Position numbers and translations under genes: made by a program. A DNA stretch of 64,000 nucleotides. Source: a virus. Where the stretch lies: IMG/VR virus record IMGVR_UViG_3300042559_000447, positions 1 through 64,000 of that record, one strand, 5' to 3'. Numbering within the stretch: the stretch's first letter is position 1; every line of letters begins with the position of its first letter. A model generated the notes under the pieces. The model worked only from the letters and a program-made list of their open reading frames with translations. It ran no database searches and had not been told where the DNA came from. Shown piece by piece: positions 9,048 to 16,206 of this stretch.

Positions 9048-9560
9048 ATGCAAAAAGACCCTAAAATTGTGAAAAAATCACAAAAAATGCTTTCGATCAA
9101 TGAAATATTTGAACTTAAGCCATCAGAGTTTGTACCAACAATCCTAAAACAGGGCAGAGCAACAAACGTACAGCAGCAAATGTTGCTTAGAGCCAAGCGC
9201 AAACTATTCCTTTTGGCTCGTGATAAGTTCTATGAAAGCATCACCCGGAACGTTTTGAACAACACAGACTACTTGAAGAACAAACACAACATGACTTTTG
9301 AGGAGTTTGATAGGTACGTTTCAAAAAACACGGTGATAAATAACATATCTAAGTACGATGCCAACACGATCAGGAAAGGATTCACTAGGCTTTCTGATGC
9401 CTATGAGTTTGCTTTTGTAGTTGGCTATGCTTTTAACGTGGACACCGACATCCTTTTACACCAAAATCTAGAATACTTAGATATGAAAGGCTTTGTAAGT
9501 GACTTTAAACAGTACGCTGCTAATGTTGAGGACATGAAAAAACTCAATAAAATGACATAA
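9048..9560 (+). CDS. hypothetical early protein
   Basis: 170 residues, basic at the N-terminus (KIVKKSQKM) and helical throughout, with no membrane segment. It is the first protein gene of the early plus-strand operon. Its job may be regulatory or host takeover, but no domain is recognisable. The ATG follows an AT-rich segment with no Shine-Dalgarno sequence, as is common in Bacteroidota. Confidence 0.65.
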   Translation: MQKDPKIVKKSQKMLSINEIFELKPSEFVPTILKQGRATNVQQQMLLRAKRKLFLLARDKFYESITRNVLNNTDYLKNKHNMTFEEFDRYVSKNTVINNISKYDANTIRKGFTRLSDAYEFAFVVGYAFNVDTDILLHQNLEYLDMKGFVSDFKQYAANVEDMKKLNKMT

Positions 9561-9569
9561 CTGTGACAA

Positions 9570-9596
9570 TTGAACTAAATTTATAAACTATATTTG
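9570..9596 (+). promoter_or_regulatory. promoter, near-leaderless
   Basis: TATATTTG (9589-9596) ends four bases before the ATG of the next gene, with TTG at 9570-9572 as a possible upstream element (short, 16-nt spacing). The transcript would start at or next to the start codon. Confidence 0.55.
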
Positions 9597-9600
9597 AATT

Positions 9601-9897
9601 ATGGAACTAAAAGGAAAACTAGAAAGAGTAAAATCACGAGAAGTCGCAAGACGGATTGGTGACGAGCTTGTTCCTACTATGCGTAAAGAAATCAATGTGT
9701 GGAAGTGCTGCGATATGATCCTAAAGTGTTTGGCTGTAGGAAAAGTAGAAGAAGCCGTAGAGATGTGTAACGTGTTATACAGAGAGAACACCATTGACCC
9801 AGTATCTGAGAATTTCTCAGACGTTAAAAGCAAGAAAATCAACGAGACCAGAAACATTGTAAACTTTTTTATCAGAGAAATATATAAAACCAATTAA
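9601..9897 (+). CDS. small early protein of unknown function
   Basis: 98 residues, charged and helical (ELKGKLERVKSREVARR at the N-terminus), with two cysteines in WKCCDM. It has its own promoter abutting the ATG and precedes the SSB-like gene by 11 bp, so it is probably part of the recombination operon. No family is recognised. Confidence 0.65.
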   Translation: MELKGKLERVKSREVARRIGDELVPTMRKEINVWKCCDMILKCLAVGKVEEAVEMCNVLYRENTIDPVSENFSDVKSKKINETRNIVNFFIREIYKTN

Positions 9898-9908
9898 TTT
9901 AAAATAAT

Positions 9909-10541
9909 ATGGCATTCGGAAAAAACACAAACTCACTTTACTTTTCTGTTAGAAATGGTAAGGTAATGCGCTACTCAAAAACGCAGGAAGACGGAACTAC
10001 AGTAATCCCAACCAAAGAGGGTCAACCAAGATTTTATTTTGTTTACGATTACATTGAGGGTTTGATCACCGGTTTCAGAACCAAAGAGGGAGAAATCATG
10101 GGTAAAACCAAAATGTTCTTTCAGATTTCTATGTCTGATAACGGAGAGAACTACACTGTAGAATTAGATGTAGACTCAAATTATTTCAGAGCGTTTGCAA
10201 TGACAGTATTGTCTGCTGATTCAAATCATCCTGTAAGACTTGCGCCATTCCAAAGAGAAGAGAACGGTGTAAAGAAAACAGGCTTATTTGTTATTCAGCA
10301 CGGTAAGCCCTGCAAGTACAAGTACACCAAAGAGAATCCAGGTAACATGCCTGACATCGAGGTGACTAAGAACAAAAAAGGAGAGATCGTTGATGTAGAT
10401 AGTGAAAAAAGAAATCATTTCTTGTTCAGTGAATTGAACACTTGGTTATCAGAAGCTATCGGTATGTCTTCTAAAACTTTCAAGGCTCCTGTAGTTTCTG
10501 AAAGTGAATTTGATGACATGGACTCAGATCTTCCATTTTAA
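9909..10541 (+). CDS. ssb: single-stranded DNA-binding protein (phage type)
   Basis: 210 residues ending in an acidic tail DDMDSDLPF, the tip by which SSB proteins recruit partners. The body is beta-rich (SLYFSVRNGKVMRY, GKTKMFFQISMSDNG), consistent with an OB fold. It sits two genes upstream of a YqaJ-type exonuclease, the usual pairing for phage recombination. It would coat single strands during replication and annealing. I infer the OB fold; the C-terminal tip is seen directly. Confidence 0.75.
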   Translation: MAFGKNTNSLYFSVRNGKVMRYSKTQEDGTTVIPTKEGQPRFYFVYDYIEGLITGFRTKEGEIMGKTKMFFQISMSDNGENYTVELDVDSNYFRAFAMTVLSADSNHPVRLAPFQREENGVKKTGLFVIQHGKPCKYKYTKENPGNMPDIEVTKNKKGEIVDVDSEKRNHFLFSELNTWLSEAIGMSSKTFKAPVVSESEFDDMDSDLPF

Positions 10542-10543
10542 TC

Positions 10544-10807
10544 ATGGCATCTAGAAAGATTCAAAATACTGAGTTAGCCAATCAGATTGCTGGGGTTTTG
10601 CAAAAAAGTGCAGAACCTTCGGCTTCTGAAGCCCCAACACACATTAAGCACTACCGCAACGAACAGCAGGCTATCATTAGACAGAGTTGTTTAAAGTCTG
10701 CTGTGCAGTTGATGGAAAGTAAGATAAACGGCAAAAGCAACATGCAGACTGCCATTCAAAACACATTAGAAATTGCCGAGATATTCGAGGCTTGGGTAAA
10801 CAGATGA
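10544..10807 (+). CDS. hypothetical protein between ssb and exonuclease
   Basis: 87 residues, helical, with N-terminal MASRKIQNTELANQIAG and C-terminal IAEIFEAWVNR. It starts 2 bp after the SSB gene and its TGA overlaps the ATG of the exonuclease (ATGA). The tight placement suggests a helper of recombination, such as a small annealing or loading factor, but nothing in the sequence proves this. Confidence 0.65.
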   Translation: MASRKIQNTELANQIAGVLQKSAEPSASEAPTHIKHYRNEQQAIIRQSCLKSAVQLMESKINGKSNMQTAIQNTLEIAEIFEAWVNR

Positions 10808-11796
10808 TAAGACTAGTTAACATTGACAAAGAAAAAGACTACGACGGGTGGTTAAACTTTCGTAGTTCTGGTATCGGTGCTTCCGATGTGGGAACGATAT
10901 TGGGCTTGAACCCATATAAATCATCTGCTGAACTATTCTATCAAAAGATAGGAAAGATCCCACAGAAGATCCAGGAGAACTTGGCCATGTTTATGGGAAC
11001 AAGGATGGAGCCATTAGTTGCTAGTCTTTGGGAGTACTATGACGTTGATGAGGACAAGATGATCCAAAACTACAACACCGGTGTGAAAACAAGACACGGT
11101 TCTGAGATTGTGGGATACTTGATCAACGACAAATACCCTCACTTGTTCTTTTCCCCCGACCGTCTTATTTGTAATAATTCTAAATTACCTGCTTATAGTA
11201 TTGATGGTGACATAGTTAGCCTAGATAATGTAAGGGGTATCTTGGAGATAAAGACCATTAGTGGGTTTGCCAGTAAGCAGTGGGAGGGTGGAGTACCGCC
11301 TTCATACGTGACGCAGCTGATGACATACTTGATGGGCTTGGAACTTAATTATGGCGAGATCGCCTTTTTTGAGGACGGTCGTAAGTTAAATGTCATAGAA
11401 ATGTCATTTAATGAGTCAATTGGGTCTCAGATCCTACAAAAAACAACCGAATTCTGGGAAAGAGTACAAGGAGCATTAGAAGACATAGAGAACTGCGAAT
11501 TATACGAACCAGAACCAGACGGAACAGAAGCATACGAATCATTCTTAAACAAGAAGTATTCACAGAGCCAAGAGTTAAAGATAAGTGGAACAGACGAGAT
11601 GTATCAGATAGCCCACAACCACAAGTTAATCTTAGACGAAATAAAAGACAAGGAATACGAAGCCAGAGAATGCACTAACAGGTTAAAGGACTTCATGGGA
11701 GAAGCTGAGGTGTTAGACTTCGGTGATTCTGGAAAGGTAACTTGGAAGAGCACAGTAAAGGGCAATCGTTTATTCAAAAACTCAATCAAATTATAA
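10804..11796 (+). CDS. YqaJ-like viral recombinase exonuclease
   Basis: About 330 residues of the lambda-exonuclease/YqaJ family, which digests one strand of double-stranded DNA to give 3-prime overhangs for annealing. Visible motifs are GIGASDVGTILGLNPYKS near residues 25-42, an acidic SPDRL near 120, and EIKT near 150, the usual Glu-x-Lys of PD-(D/E)XK nucleases. I chose the ATG that overlaps the upstream stop (ATGA) over a TTG four codons earlier. With SSB it forms a phage recombination pair. The C-terminal third is a charged helical extension. Confidence 0.85.
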   Translation: MIRLVNIDKEKDYDGWLNFRSSGIGASDVGTILGLNPYKSSAELFYQKIGKIPQKIQENLAMFMGTRMEPLVASLWEYYDVDEDKMIQNYNTGVKTRHGSEIVGYLINDKYPHLFFSPDRLICNNSKLPAYSIDGDIVSLDNVRGILEIKTISGFASKQWEGGVPPSYVTQLMTYLMGLELNYGEIAFFEDGRKLNVIEMSFNESIGSQILQKTTEFWERVQGALEDIENCELYEPEPDGTEAYESFLNKKYSQSQELKISGTDEMYQIAHNHKLILDEIKDKEYEARECTNRLKDFMGEAEVLDFGDSGKVTWKSTVKGNRLFKNSIKL

Positions 11797-11797
11797 T

Positions 11798-12052
11798 ATG
11801 GAAGGAACTTTAAAAGCAGACGGATTTGACGATGCGATAATCGGTGTAGACTTTAATTACGAACCGGCAAAGCTAGTGTACAGTAAGCAGGCAATGATCG
11901 AGGTGTTAATTGAAGACGGAATGTCTTTGGATGACGCTATTGAGTATTTAGAATACAATGTATTTTGTGCATATATCGGAGAAGGTACACCTATTTACAT
12001 AGACACCGGTACTCCAGGTGAGGTGTTGGATTTATTGGAGGCGTATTCATGA
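11798..12052 (+). CDS. hypothetical phage protein
   Basis: 84 residues, strongly acidic. It carries a motif seen in many small phage proteins: a regulator-like segment (MIEVLIEDGMSLDDAIEYLEYNV cut here to its key LIEDGMSLDDAIEYLEY part) followed by a short beta tail. It begins 2 bp after the exonuclease and overlaps the next gene by 4 bp. Function unknown. Confidence 0.65.
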   Translation: MEGTLKADGFDDAIIGVDFNYEPAKLVYSKQAMIEVLIEDGMSLDDAIEYLEYNVFCAYIGEGTPIYIDTGTPGEVLDLLEAYS

Positions 12053-12294
12053 CACAAAAGATACACAAGAAGCAGTACTTAAGGTACATGAAGACCTTTG
12101 TCTGGGCGATGAAGAAAAGCGCAGAGGATCTTAATAAGTCTATAGTTGACGGAAGGATGACAGACTACCCTGTTGACGCTGTGACGGTGGAAAATGCGAT
12201 CACTTTGGTGGAGGCAGGAGATTGTTTGCGTGAGACGAGAATGAGTAAGACGGATGTTTATGCCATAAAAGAGGCAATGAAACATTTGAATTAG
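12049..12294 (+). CDS. hypothetical basic protein
   Basis: 81 residues, basic at the N-terminus (MTQKIHKKQYLRYMK) and helical. The start overlaps the previous stop. No recognisable domain; it may be a nucleic-acid-binding or inhibitory peptide. Confidence 0.6.
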   Translation: MTQKIHKKQYLRYMKTFVWAMKKSAEDLNKSIVDGRMTDYPVDAVTVENAITLVEAGDCLRETRMSKTDVYAIKEAMKHLN

Positions 12295-12320
12295 TCAAAA
12301 TAAAGCCGTAAATTGTAGCC

Positions 12321-12653
12321 ATGTCTACTAGATTTTCTTTCGGTGCCGAATTCGTTGAAACTGAGCGCACTAACACTGAGGTTACGTTTAAATATGAAAA
12401 CTTGGTGGTTAAGATCTACAAATCTTGGCTACACGAGTTTGGTGGAATTGTGGGGGAGGACTCAGAACCCCTTTATTTCGACCTAACCCCCCACCTAAAA
12501 ATAATAACCGTAGTAGATAAAACACTAGTAGAAGAGATACTGCCATTCAATACCCTAGACAAAGCAAAAGACTTCTACAATAACATAACCCCAGACCAAA
12601 TACTAATCCTATACACAGCAATACTAGCATTCCAAACAGAACTACCAGAATAA
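12321..12653 (+). CDS. hypothetical protein with abrupt base-composition change
   Basis: 110 residues with a beta-rich N-half and helical C-half (ILILYTAILAFQTELPE). The coding strand changes near 12480 from G/T-rich to almost G-free and A/C-rich, and the change continues into the next gene. The reading frame is intact across it. No family recognised. Confidence 0.6.
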   Translation: MSTRFSFGAEFVETERTNTEVTFKYENLVVKIYKSWLHEFGGIVGEDSEPLYFDLTPHLKIITVVDKTLVEEILPFNTLDKAKDFYNNITPDQILILYTAILAFQTELPE

Positions 12654-12654
12654 T

Positions 12655-12984
12655 ATGTTATCCAAAGATCAAAAACAAGAAATATTCAACAAGGTATGCG
12701 ACTACCTACTATTAAAGCCCTATGAAGCAGGTGAACTAAATGTCGCAAATGAGCTGTTTACACGCCATTATATCATCCACGTGGTAGGAATGCCCATAGA
12801 CGCAGTTATATTGTCCTCAGAGGAAGAAAACGTGGTCTGTTTGACCAAGTATTCATCTCTGTTCAGAGTGTGGCCGGTAGACAATCGCTGGAACGCCATA
12901 AAATTCTTCTTTAAAGCCTGGAGAAAGGGTGCTTATTTTACCCATGTTTCCGTGACTTGGGAAGAAATCTACAAGTTTGGCTAA
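12655..12984 (+). CDS. hypothetical protein
   Basis: 109 residues with aromatic-rich C-terminal half (AIKFFFKAWRKGAYFTHVSVTWEEIYK). It begins one base after the previous stop and is the last gene of the early operon, followed by a terminator about 120 bp on. Its first 25 codons share the G-poor composition of the previous gene. Function unknown. Confidence 0.6.
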   Translation: MLSKDQKQEIFNKVCDYLLLKPYEAGELNVANELFTRHYIIHVVGMPIDAVILSSEEENVVCLTKYSSLFRVWPVDNRWNAIKFFFKAWRKGAYFTHVSVTWEEIYKFG

Positions 12985-13102
12985 AAGTTTGTCTCCACCG
13001 TGTGCAATTGTGTAAAACATCTGTACAACCTGTTGATAAACGCCCCCATTTTTAAAATATCCCCCCAACTGCCCCCAGAATTATTACACTGCGCCCAGAA
13101 TT

Positions 13103-13131
13103 CCCCCCTAATTACCCATAGGGGGTTTTTT
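13103..13131 (+). terminator. rho-independent terminator of the early operon
   Basis: CCCCC pairs with GGGGG across a 12-13-nt loop and is followed by TTTTTT. It closes the plus-strand run from 9.05 to 12.98 kb. Confidence 0.75.
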
Positions 13132-13680
13132 ATGTCCCCCTGTCCCCCGAGATATATTGTCCAAATTTAATAGTCGTGCAGGTGGTGGAGTCTAACGCTA
13201 GCGGATCGGGTCGATGGCGTCCAAAAAAATAGACCCCCCGTGTCTAATCGAGTGGACACGCCATTCCAATTTATTGGACAGTGGGCTGCAATTGTCCATT
13301 AAAATAGAAAATCGAAACGGCAAATGTCTACTTTATTGGTGTATACTGTGCTATACGAACAAATGTTAGTTTACCTGAGCGGTCGTATACGAAAAAAGAA
13401 TGAGATAAACAAGCCCAAAAAGAAATGTGACAGAAATGTGACAAAGCATATATATATATAAGGAACACGCGACGCGCGTATGATACTATCTAACAACCAA
13501 ACAACCAAATTTGGATCGTCAGTTTAATGTCACATTTTATTATTTTATATAGTTTTGTCAGAGTTGTGTCACAAAAACATTTTTTTAAAATTGTAAGTTA
13601 TTGATTTTCAATTACTTACAGATTAATTTCAAATTTCTTTAAAAATAATTTAAAAAAGTATTTGGTGATTCAACTTCTAT
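13132..13680. other. candidate replication origin
   Basis: Noncoding. It holds several short repeats: TGGACA/TGTCCA elements at 13158, 13275 and 13293 (with a fourth at 14057), a perfect 11-bp tandem repeat GAAATGTGACA at 13422-13443, and inverted relatives (TGTCACA) near 13528 and 13567. These are followed by about 90 bp of extreme A/T content with a hairpin, TGTAAGT 13592-13598 with ACTTACA 13614-13620. Iterons beside an A/T-rich stretch are the classical origin layout, and the phage codes a DnaA domain IV protein. No experiment supports it. Confidence 0.4.
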
Positions 13681-14400
13681 ACCTATCTTCGTAGTGTTGA
13701 AATAGAGTAAAGGAATTCATAAAGGTAGTGAGTAGTAAGTTTAGCCCGCAAGCGAGACCGAAAAACAGCCGATGGTTGAGGTGGGATTTCTATGTTCGTT
13801 TCACAAGTAAGGATAAGGGGTGACCTATCCCGGCAGGGATACCTATGCCTATAAATCTTGGCAGGTTTGCATACGACCTGGGCGGAAAAAGTATGCAGGT
13901 TTTATAAAGTATTGTACCTTACTAGTATGTGAGATATCAGTGTATTGCCTATCGGATAGGAAACACGCGTGTTGCAGCGTTGACATACTAAACAATAATT
14001 GATATATCCGTTGTGCATTAAAACAAATGCAGTGTGTAGACCGATGTCTAATTTATTGGACAACTCTATGCTATCGTTAGCCGATAGGGGCAACCGCTTG
14101 TAGTAAGCGAGTGTATGTAATAAACCATAATACATACCTGTAGAAGTATGCCTATCCCGTGTGGGTAGTGTGTATCGTAGTGACCAATCTACTTATTCTA
14201 TAAATACCTATAATATTTTATCTTATTCTATTGTTAGGGTGTTGGATATGTTCTGACACCCCAACAACTATTGGTGTACGTGGTATCTAGCGTTTAATTG
14301 TTGACAGGTCAACAGCATCAACTATTTTACCATCGGGGTAGGGACTGAACTATGTCAGTATGTGTCGAACGCACCCTATCCCACAACCATAAAACAAAAA
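13681..14400 (+). ncRNA. hairpin-dense noncoding segment
   Basis: No credible gene, but about ten short hairpins in 700 bp: GGATA/TATCC and ATCCC/GGGAT near 13811-13840; CAGGT/ACCTG near 13863; the palindrome AACACGCGTGTT at 13962-13973; CTATCG/CGATAG at 14070-14087; CGCTT/AAGCG at 14095-14109; GTATGTA/TACATAC near 14113-14137; CTATCCC/GGGTAG near 14151-14167; a 12-bp stem at 14231-14267; GTTGA/TCAAC near 14300; and a 9-bp stem from about 14336 to 14383. It may be a long leader for the accessory operon or one or more free RNAs. Confidence 0.45.
14231..14267 (+). terminator. hairpin, possible terminator or attenuator
   Basis: TTGTTAGGGTGT pairs with ACACCCCAACAA (12 bp with one G-T pair). The loop includes TTCTGACACCCC-type sequence, a variant of the dispersed motif. 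There is no clear T-run after it, so a regulatory hairpin is as likely as a terminator. Confidence 0.4.
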
Positions 14401-14404
14401 CATC

Positions 14405-14800
14405 ATGGAAACATCAAAAGTAATTGTGTCTAACAACGGCACTGATTGGGTATTTACCCTAGAACACGCAAGCAATCGTTCAGTGGACAGATTGCGTAAC
14501 AGGTTTGCCTATGAATTCATGGCTTATTACGACCTATGCCGCAAAATCAAAGCCAAAGGGTTTAATGCTACACTCCCCTTTGATTTCAAGATAGTCAGGA
14601 ACGGGTCTCTTGTGTTGGATACCCAAACTATGATCTCTACTGAGGCTAGACTGACCCTCAAGTTACAAAACAATGAGGTCGGTCGGGCTAGGTTTATCAA
14701 CAAATTAAAACTTATCTCTGACTATGCTCACAGACCGACCGATGAGAAGCAATTGCAAGACCAACTATTGGGTGAGGCAAAAGCACTATTAACCAAGTAA
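14405..14800 (+). CDS. hypothetical protein, first gene of the accessory operon
   Basis: 131 residues, mixed alpha/beta, basic (SNRSVDRLRNRFAYEF, LCRKIKAKGF). Start ATG follows AAAACATC with no Shine-Dalgarno. It lies directly after the hairpin-rich segment and before a tRNA-like minihelix. No family recognised. Confidence 0.65.
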   Translation: METSKVIVSNNGTDWVFTLEHASNRSVDRLRNRFAYEFMAYYDLCRKIKAKGFNATLPFDFKIVRNGSLVLDTQTMISTEARLTLKLQNNEVGRARFINKLKLISDYAHRPTDEKQLQDQLLGEAKALLTK

Positions 14801-14807
14801 TCACCCA

Positions 14808-14860
14808 ACCTACACTACTATAAAGTAGGAGTACTACCTGTTCGAGTCAGGTTGTAGGTT
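14808..14860 (+). ncRNA. tRNA-like minihelix
   Basis: A 53-nt element in the gap between two genes. ACCTACA (14808-14814) pairs perfectly with TGTAGGT (14853-14859), and directly inside lies a textbook T arm: ACCTG, loop TTCGAGT, CAGGT (14836-14852). A short hairpin CTACT-ATAA-AGTAG takes the place of the D arm and there is no anticodon arm. Acceptor plus T arm is the part of tRNA read by RNase P, EF-Tu and the CCA-adding enzyme. It could be a processing signal or a tRNA mimic. The pairing is seen; the function is inferred. Confidence 0.6.
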
Positions 14861-14878
14861 CAACCATAAAACAAAACT

Positions 14879-15061
14879 ATGTCAACCAACATTCATTTCG
14901 TGAAGTGTTATGCCGATGCGTATGACCTCACAGACATCAAACAAGCCAGAAAAGTTAAACGTATGATCAATGCTCGTGAGAGATTTGGTCGCTCATCTAA
15001 TGGCAAGCAAACCAAGTTAGTTAAATTAGGGTACAAAGGGTTCGATTTCTTATCTAGATAA
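14879..15061 (+). CDS. small basic protein
   Basis: 60 residues, strongly basic (ARKVKRMINARERFGRSSNGKQTK), no membrane segment. It starts 16 bp after the tRNA-like element. Size and charge fit a nucleic-acid-binding protein, but no family is recognised. Confidence 0.6.
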   Translation: MSTNIHFVKCYADAYDLTDIKQARKVKRMINARERFGRSSNGKQTKLVKLGYKGFDFLSR

Positions 15062-15063
15062 TT

Positions 15064-15282
15064 ATGGAACGTACTATTAAAGAACTTGCAAAGATCGTGA
15101 TATTGTTCTTTGCTACCTGTGTATTTACTGCACTGTTTAATGTTATCATCTCCGGGCTTATTGCCTTTGTCACATGGTCTTGGATGCCTGACATTATGAG
15201 GTCTGAAGGTATACTTGCCTTTACGGTATTGATATTCATTCTCTCTGGTATATTTTCTATAGCAAGATTAGGAGAAAAATAA
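15064..15282 (+). CDS. small membrane protein
   Basis: 72 residues with two hydrophobic stretches (about residues 10-35 and 50-67), so probably two membrane-spanning helices with a short polar end. It is 2 bp after the previous gene and before a strong terminator. A holin or a superinfection-exclusion protein would fit the size, but neither is shown. Confidence 0.65.
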   Translation: MERTIKELAKIVILFFATCVFTALFNVIISGLIAFVTWSWMPDIMRSEGILAFTVLIFILSGIFSIARLGEK

Positions 15283-15308
15283 AATTGTTGTTTTAGTTCA
15301 TATGGTTT

Positions 15309-15340
15309 AGCCTCACTCTTTTATTAGGGTGGGGCTTTTT
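15309..15340 (+). terminator. rho-independent terminator
   Basis: AGCCTCACTC pairs with GGGTGGGGCT (10 bp with two G-T pairs) around an 8-nt loop, followed by TTTT. It ends the three-gene unit starting at 14405. A copy of the dispersed motif lies directly after it. Confidence 0.8.
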
Positions 15341-15344
15341 ATGT

Positions 15345-15354
15345 TCTGAGACCC
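15345..15354. repeat. dispersed motif TCTGAGRCCC (representative copy)
   Basis: Representative of a family of 10-bp copies. Plus-strand copies start at 15345, 16789, 20960, 36652, 42137, 43712, 50366, 50750, 53013, 57462 and 62046; reverse copies span 1407-1416, 11422-11431 and 21390-21399. About ten near matches exist. Copies lie in genes of both strands and in noncoding DNA. The extended consensus is roughly GTTCTGAGRCCCCC. Confidence 0.8.
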
Positions 15355-15371
15355 CCAATAAAAATATTATC

Positions 15372-15674
15372 ATGAAAAAAATAACACAAAAAGCAATTGA
15401 AGCATTCTTGAATGCAAAGTCATTCAAAGGGTCAAACACACGAGTAGAAGTGCTACCAAATGTTACAGTTCTAAAACTATTTGGTAACGAAATCGCTTAT
15501 CTTTATAATGATCCAGAACGAACTCTGAGTATAACCAATGCAGGTTGGAAGTCTGTTACCACAAAAGAACGTCTCAATGCTATACCAAACGTATCAATTA
15601 GACAAATAAAAGGAAACTGGTATCTCAATGGTTTACTTTGGGATGGAAAACTAATCAACATTGGAGGCAAATAA
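15372..15674 (+). CDS. hypothetical protein
   Basis: 100 residues, basic, with a helical start (KKITQKAIEAFLNAKSFKG) and a beta-rich remainder ending WYLNGLLWDGKLINIGGK. This pattern, short helix then strand-rich domain, recurs in small phage proteins without known function. It follows the terminator at 15.3 kb. Confidence 0.6.
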   Translation: MKKITQKAIEAFLNAKSFKGSNTRVEVLPNVTVLKLFGNEIAYLYNDPERTLSITNAGWKSVTTKERLNAIPNVSIRQIKGNWYLNGLLWDGKLINIGGK

Positions 15675-15676
15675 GT

Positions 15677-15988
15677 ATGAAAAACTACATTGAAAAAGAC
15701 GGCTATCACTTGAAGGTTCAAGTTGATTACGAAAAAGGCGGCATGAATTATTTCTCAGGTCAGGAAAGTAGACGTGGGTACTACCTGTATGTATATCCTG
15801 TACAATTAGAGACCGTTGACGGTCGAGTTACTATTGAGTCCTTCACTATGTTTAGAGGCGGCAAGAAATTATTACTCGAAGTTACTCGCCAATCACAAAA
15901 GGCTTATGATAAAGCGTGCGCAATGTTACACGAACATCAAGATTTTATAGACAGAATAGATAACAAATATAAAAACCAAGAAGTATGA
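15677..15988 (+). CDS. hypothetical protein
   Basis: 103 residues, mostly beta (GYHLKVQVDYEKGGMNYFSG) with a helical C-terminus. I chose the ATG two bases after the upstream stop; an in-frame ATG 13 codons earlier lies inside the previous gene. The stop overlaps the next ATG. Function unknown. Confidence 0.65.
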   Translation: MKNYIEKDGYHLKVQVDYEKGGMNYFSGQESRRGYYLYVYPVQLETVDGRVTIESFTMFRGGKKLLLEVTRQSQKAYDKACAMLHEHQDFIDRIDNKYKNQEV

Positions 15989-16206
15989 TAAACAAGACAG
16001 AACTAAAACCTAACTACAGCCTTTTCGGTGGAAAGGGTGATGTATGGAGTAACACAGCTCACATCTACGAGAGCGGTAAAGGTAATCTATGTGGCAAACC
16101 TGCACTCAGTACTAACTGGGTTAGAATAGAAGAGATCGAAGTCGCAGGTTGTGAGCATTGTATCAAGTTATATAAAGAACAAAACAATTTAATTGAACAA
16201 GACTAA
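15985..16206 (+). CDS. hypothetical protein with single CxxC
   Basis: 73 residues, containing CGKPA and CEHCIKLYKEQ, two of the four ligands of a zinc site like those in many phage small proteins (AHIYESGKGNLCGKPALS... CEHC). Overlaps both neighbours. Function unknown. Confidence 0.6.
   Translation: MINKTELKPNYSLFGGKGDVWSNTAHIYESGKGNLCGKPALSTNWVRIEEIEVAGCEHCIKLYKEQNNLIEQD

Noticed and set aside
13820-14135. Short frames on both strands in the hairpin-rich noncoding segment
   Set aside because: They are broken by many hairpins, are short and lack coupling to neighbours.
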